7,311 nt of DNA, taken from the NCBI GenBank assembly GCA_964461295.1, contig CAYWTX010000447.1, positions 1-7,311 on the forward strand. Direction: 5' to 3'. Of the stretch, positions 5,557 to 7,311 are shown piece after piece (within the stretch, counting starts at the first letter, position 1; each line of letters begins with the position of its first letter). A model generated the notes under the pieces. The model was not told the DNA's origin. It made no database searches and was given only the letters and a program-made list of their open reading frames with translations. This DNA comes from CAYWTX01 sp964461295. GTDB lineage: Bacteria > Planctomycetota > Phycisphaerae > SM23-33. A program made the position numbers and the translations under genes.

Positions 5557-6675
5557 ATGCGCGTTGTCGTCACCGGACAGGTTGGCCTGGACAAGAAGCC
5601 GTTCCTCGAGAAGGTCGCGGCCATCGCGAGCCGGCACGGGCACGACCTGGAGGTATTCCACGTCGGCGACAGGATGTACGCCGAGGCGCCCGACGTGGCG
5701 GCCGGGCGCATCCTCGACCTGCCCCTGCTTCGCCTCCAGAGCCTGCGTCGCAGCGTGTTCAAGGACGTGCTGGCCGCCGCGGGGCGGCAGCGGAACGTGC
5801 TGGTGAACACGCACGCGACGTTCCGCTGGCGGCACGGGTTGTTCTACGCGTTCGACTACGACCAGATGAAGCTGCTCGACGCCGACTTGTACGTCGCGAT
5901 GGTCGACAACGTCGACCGCATCCACTACCGCCTGGTCCGCGACGGGCACATCGACCACGGCCTCAAGGACATCATGGTCTGGCGCGAGGAGGAGGCACTG
6001 GCCACCGAACTGCTCAGCCAGATCGTCGGCGGGCATGGGCGGTTCTACCTCGTCGCCCGCGGAGGCGAGCACGACGGCGACGAGGCCGCCGACGCGCTGT
6101 ACCGGCTGCTGCTGGAGCCGCGCCGCCGCAAGGCGTACCTGAGCTTCCCCATGTCGCACGTGAACGGATCGAGCGTCCTGCTCGGCGAGATCGAGACCTT
6201 CCGCCGGCAGATGAAGAGGTACTTCACGTGCTTCGACCCCGGCGACGTCGAGGAGAAGTACCTCGCCCAGCTTGCCGTCAGCGCGGCGGAGGACGGCCGG
6301 CGCATCGTCGAGGTCGGCCCGCCGGAGGCACGGGTGGCGATGGACACGGCCGACCTGCTGGGGATCATCCGCGACATCGACGGGCAGATCTACGCGCGCG
6401 ACTTCAAGCTCATCGACCAGTCGGACATGATCGTCTCGCTGGTGCCGGAGTTGCCGGACGGGCGGCCCGCCATCTCCAGCGGCGTGGAGCGCGAGTTGCA
6501 GCACGCCCACGAGGCCACGCGGGAGGTGTTCGTGATCTGGCATCCATCGGCCGATCCATCACCGTTCGTGACGGCGACGGCGACGAAGATCTTCCGATCG
6601 ACGGCGGAGGCGATGCGCCACTTCACCGACGAGCACTACATCACCCCTCTGCCCGGCGGCGGGCTGTTCGCCTAG
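5557..6675 (+). CDS. Two-domain protein: degenerate P-loop kinase-like plus nucleoside deoxyribosyltransferase-like
   Basis: Predicted 372-residue soluble protein with no established family name that I can give. The ATG at 5557 has AGGA (5547-5550), overlapping the mreB stop, six bases upstream; longer in-frame starts would run into mreB. Domain 1 (about 1-185) opens with a beta strand and a P-loop-like MRVVVTGQVGLDKKPF, followed by NVLVNTHATFRWRHG (80-94) and a strand DADLYVAMVDNVDRI (108-122), the order seen in adenylate kinase-like enzymes. The loop lacks the usual GK[S/T]: D12 replaces Gly and K14 replaces Ser/Thr. Domain 2 (about 191-350) has KAYLSFPMS (192-200), RDFKLIDQSDMIVSLV (281-296) and SSGVERELQHAHE (307-319), the strand/turn/helix pattern of nucleoside 2-deoxyribosyltransferases, with E313 a possible catalytic glutamate. 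A nucleotide-related role is inferred. A TIR or SLOG-like fold is an alternative for domain 2. Probably cotranscribed with mreB. Confidence 0.85.
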   Translation: MRVVVTGQVGLDKKPFLEKVAAIASRHGHDLEVFHVGDRMYAEAPDVAAGRILDLPLLRLQSLRRSVFKDVLAAAGRQRNVLVNTHATFRWRHGLFYAFDYDQMKLLDADLYVAMVDNVDRIHYRLVRDGHIDHGLKDIMVWREEEALATELLSQIVGGHGRFYLVARGGEHDGDEAADALYRLLLEPRRRKAYLSFPMSHVNGSSVLLGEIETFRRQMKRYFTCFDPGDVEEKYLAQLAVSAAEDGRRIVEVGPPEARVAMDTADLLGIIRDIDGQIYARDFKLIDQSDMIVSLVPELPDGRPAISSGVERELQHAHEATREVFVIWHPSADPSPFVTATATKIFRSTAEAMRHFTDEHYITPLPGGGLFA

Positions 6676-6747
6676 CAGCCGGCGGACGCCGCGAAACACA
6701 TCCTGCTGCCGCGCATTGAAGAAGGGGACGCCTGAATGCCAACTCAG

Positions 6748-6753
6748 AAGGAG
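6748..6753 (+). promoter_or_regulatory. Strong Shine-Dalgarno of the ThuA-family gene
   Basis: AAGGAG sits seven bases before the ATG at 6761 and is the strongest ribosome binding site in the window. It decides the start over the ATG at 6736, which lies in another frame. The 85-base gap (6676-6760) around it shows no clear promoter or terminator, so whether this gene belongs to the mreB transcript is open. Confidence 0.8.
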
Positions 6754-6760
6754 CTTTGCC

Positions 6761-7311
6761 ATGAGAAACGGCCTCGCCGTTGTCGTTCTTGCCTCGGTGA
6801 TTACGGCCTGCCTGGCGGCGGACAAAGCGCCGACTGCGCAGCCGACTGCACCGGTCGACCCGAACGGAAAGCCCATCCGCGTGTTGATCCTGGTTGGCGG
6901 GCACGGGTACGACCAGAAGAACTTTCCCAAGGTGTGGGATGGCATCCACGACATCTCCTGCGAGGTCTACAAGGACAGCAAGAAGCCTTATACGGCCTTC
7001 GACGACGCCAACAACTTCAAGCACGACGTGGTCGTGATGTACACGCTGGCCAGCGGCATGGCGCCCCAGCAGCAGGCGAACCTGCTGGCGCTGCTGAAGC
7101 GAGGCGTGGGGCTGGTGGTGTGGCACCACGCGATGGCAAACTGCGCCGACTGGCCGGAGTTCGAGAAGATCGCCGGCGGCAGGTACTGGGTGAAGGCGGG
7201 CAAGCGCGAGGACGGCGCCGCCGTCGGCGCCAGCGGGTACAAGGAAGGTATCGTCATCAAGATGAAGATCGAGGACGCCAGCCACCCGATCACCAAGGGC
7301 ATGAAAGACTT
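6761..7311 (+). CDS. ThuA-family lipoprotein, 3' end cut by window edge
   Basis: The frame is open from the ATG at 6761 to the window edge, giving 183 residues without a stop. The signal peptide MRNGLAVVVLASVITAC has a lipobox-like ITAC with C17 as the predicted acylated cysteine; cleavage after CLAA by signal peptidase I is an alternative. After a Pro/Thr linker (23-37) comes a ThuA-like (class I glutamine amidotransferase-like fold) domain: VLILVGGHGYDQ (41-52), KHDVVVMYT (87-95), LLKRGVGLVVWHHA (111-124), WPEFEKIAGGRYW (131-143) and the family's HPITKG (175-180). ThuA was named from sugar-utilisation loci; in planctomycetes many secreted copies occur and their substrates are mostly unknown. 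The usual downstream DE-Y region is beyond the edge. A role in periplasmic sugar metabolism is possible but not shown here, and no link to mreB is evident apart from strand. Confidence 0.9.
   Translation, partial: MRNGLAVVVLASVITACLAADKAPTAQPTAPVDPNGKPIRVLILVGGHGYDQKNFPKVWDGIHDISCEVYKDSKKPYTAFDDANNFKHDVVVMYTLASGMAPQQQANLLALLKRGVGLVVWHHAMANCADWPEFEKIAGGRYWVKAGKREDGAAVGASGYKEGIVIKMKIEDASHPITKGMKD

Noticed and set aside
6665..6690. GGCTG/CAGCC hairpin over the stop of the two-domain gene as a terminator
   Set aside because: Only 5 bp with a 9-base loop and no T-run.
6716..6745. TTGAAG as a -35 box for the ThuA-family gene
   Set aside because: No acceptable -10 hexamer lies 15-19 bases downstream.
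6641..7285. Antisense frames opposite the ThuA-family gene
   Set aside because: No domain is visible. The + strand frame has a signal peptide, a strong ribosome binding site and family motifs.

Overview
The window is a GC-rich stretch of bacterial chromosome with all recognisable genes on the + strand. An apolipoprotein N-acyltransferase, two lipoprotein-type signal peptides and MreB point to a diderm, non-coccoid bacterium. The ThuA-family secreted protein, the HEAT-repeat lipoprotein and the very high GC at third codon positions fit the Planctomycetota, perhaps class Phycisphaerae. That placement is inference from gene style, not from a marker alignment.

Layout: (1) 1-2983 is a two-gene unit: the 3' part of lnt (apolipoprotein N-acyltransferase, cut by the left edge), overlapping by one base a HEAT-repeat lipoprotein gene. 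(2) 2984-3181 is a real intergenic region with a terminator-like hairpin, the best sigma70-type promoter in the window (TTGACT-16-TACAAT) and a structured leader. (3) 3182-4340 holds two membrane protein genes: a TM/coiled-coil/beta-domain protein with an MreC-like layout, and a 63-residue single-pass protein. (4) 4341-4495 is a GC-rich leader with overlapping hairpins in front of mreB. (5) 4496-6675 holds mreB and, 8 bases downstream, a 372-residue two-domain protein (degenerate P-loop domain plus a nucleoside 2-deoxyribosyltransferase-like domain). (6) 6761 to the right edge is the 5' part of a ThuA-family lipoprotein gene.

The promoter at 3047-3074 could drive everything from 3182 to at least 6675. 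That transcript would carry a cell-shape module: MreB, a bitopic coiled-coil protein that could take an MreC-like role, a tiny membrane protein and a possible nucleotide-handling protein of unknown function. Lnt would acylate lipoproteins, including its overlapping HEAT-repeat neighbour and the ThuA-type protein.

The most novel item is the two-domain protein after mreB. The TM/coiled-coil and 63-residue pair before mreB comes next. No rRNA, tRNA, CRISPR array, insertion sequence or prophage gene was seen. No gene-free stretch exceeds 200 bases.
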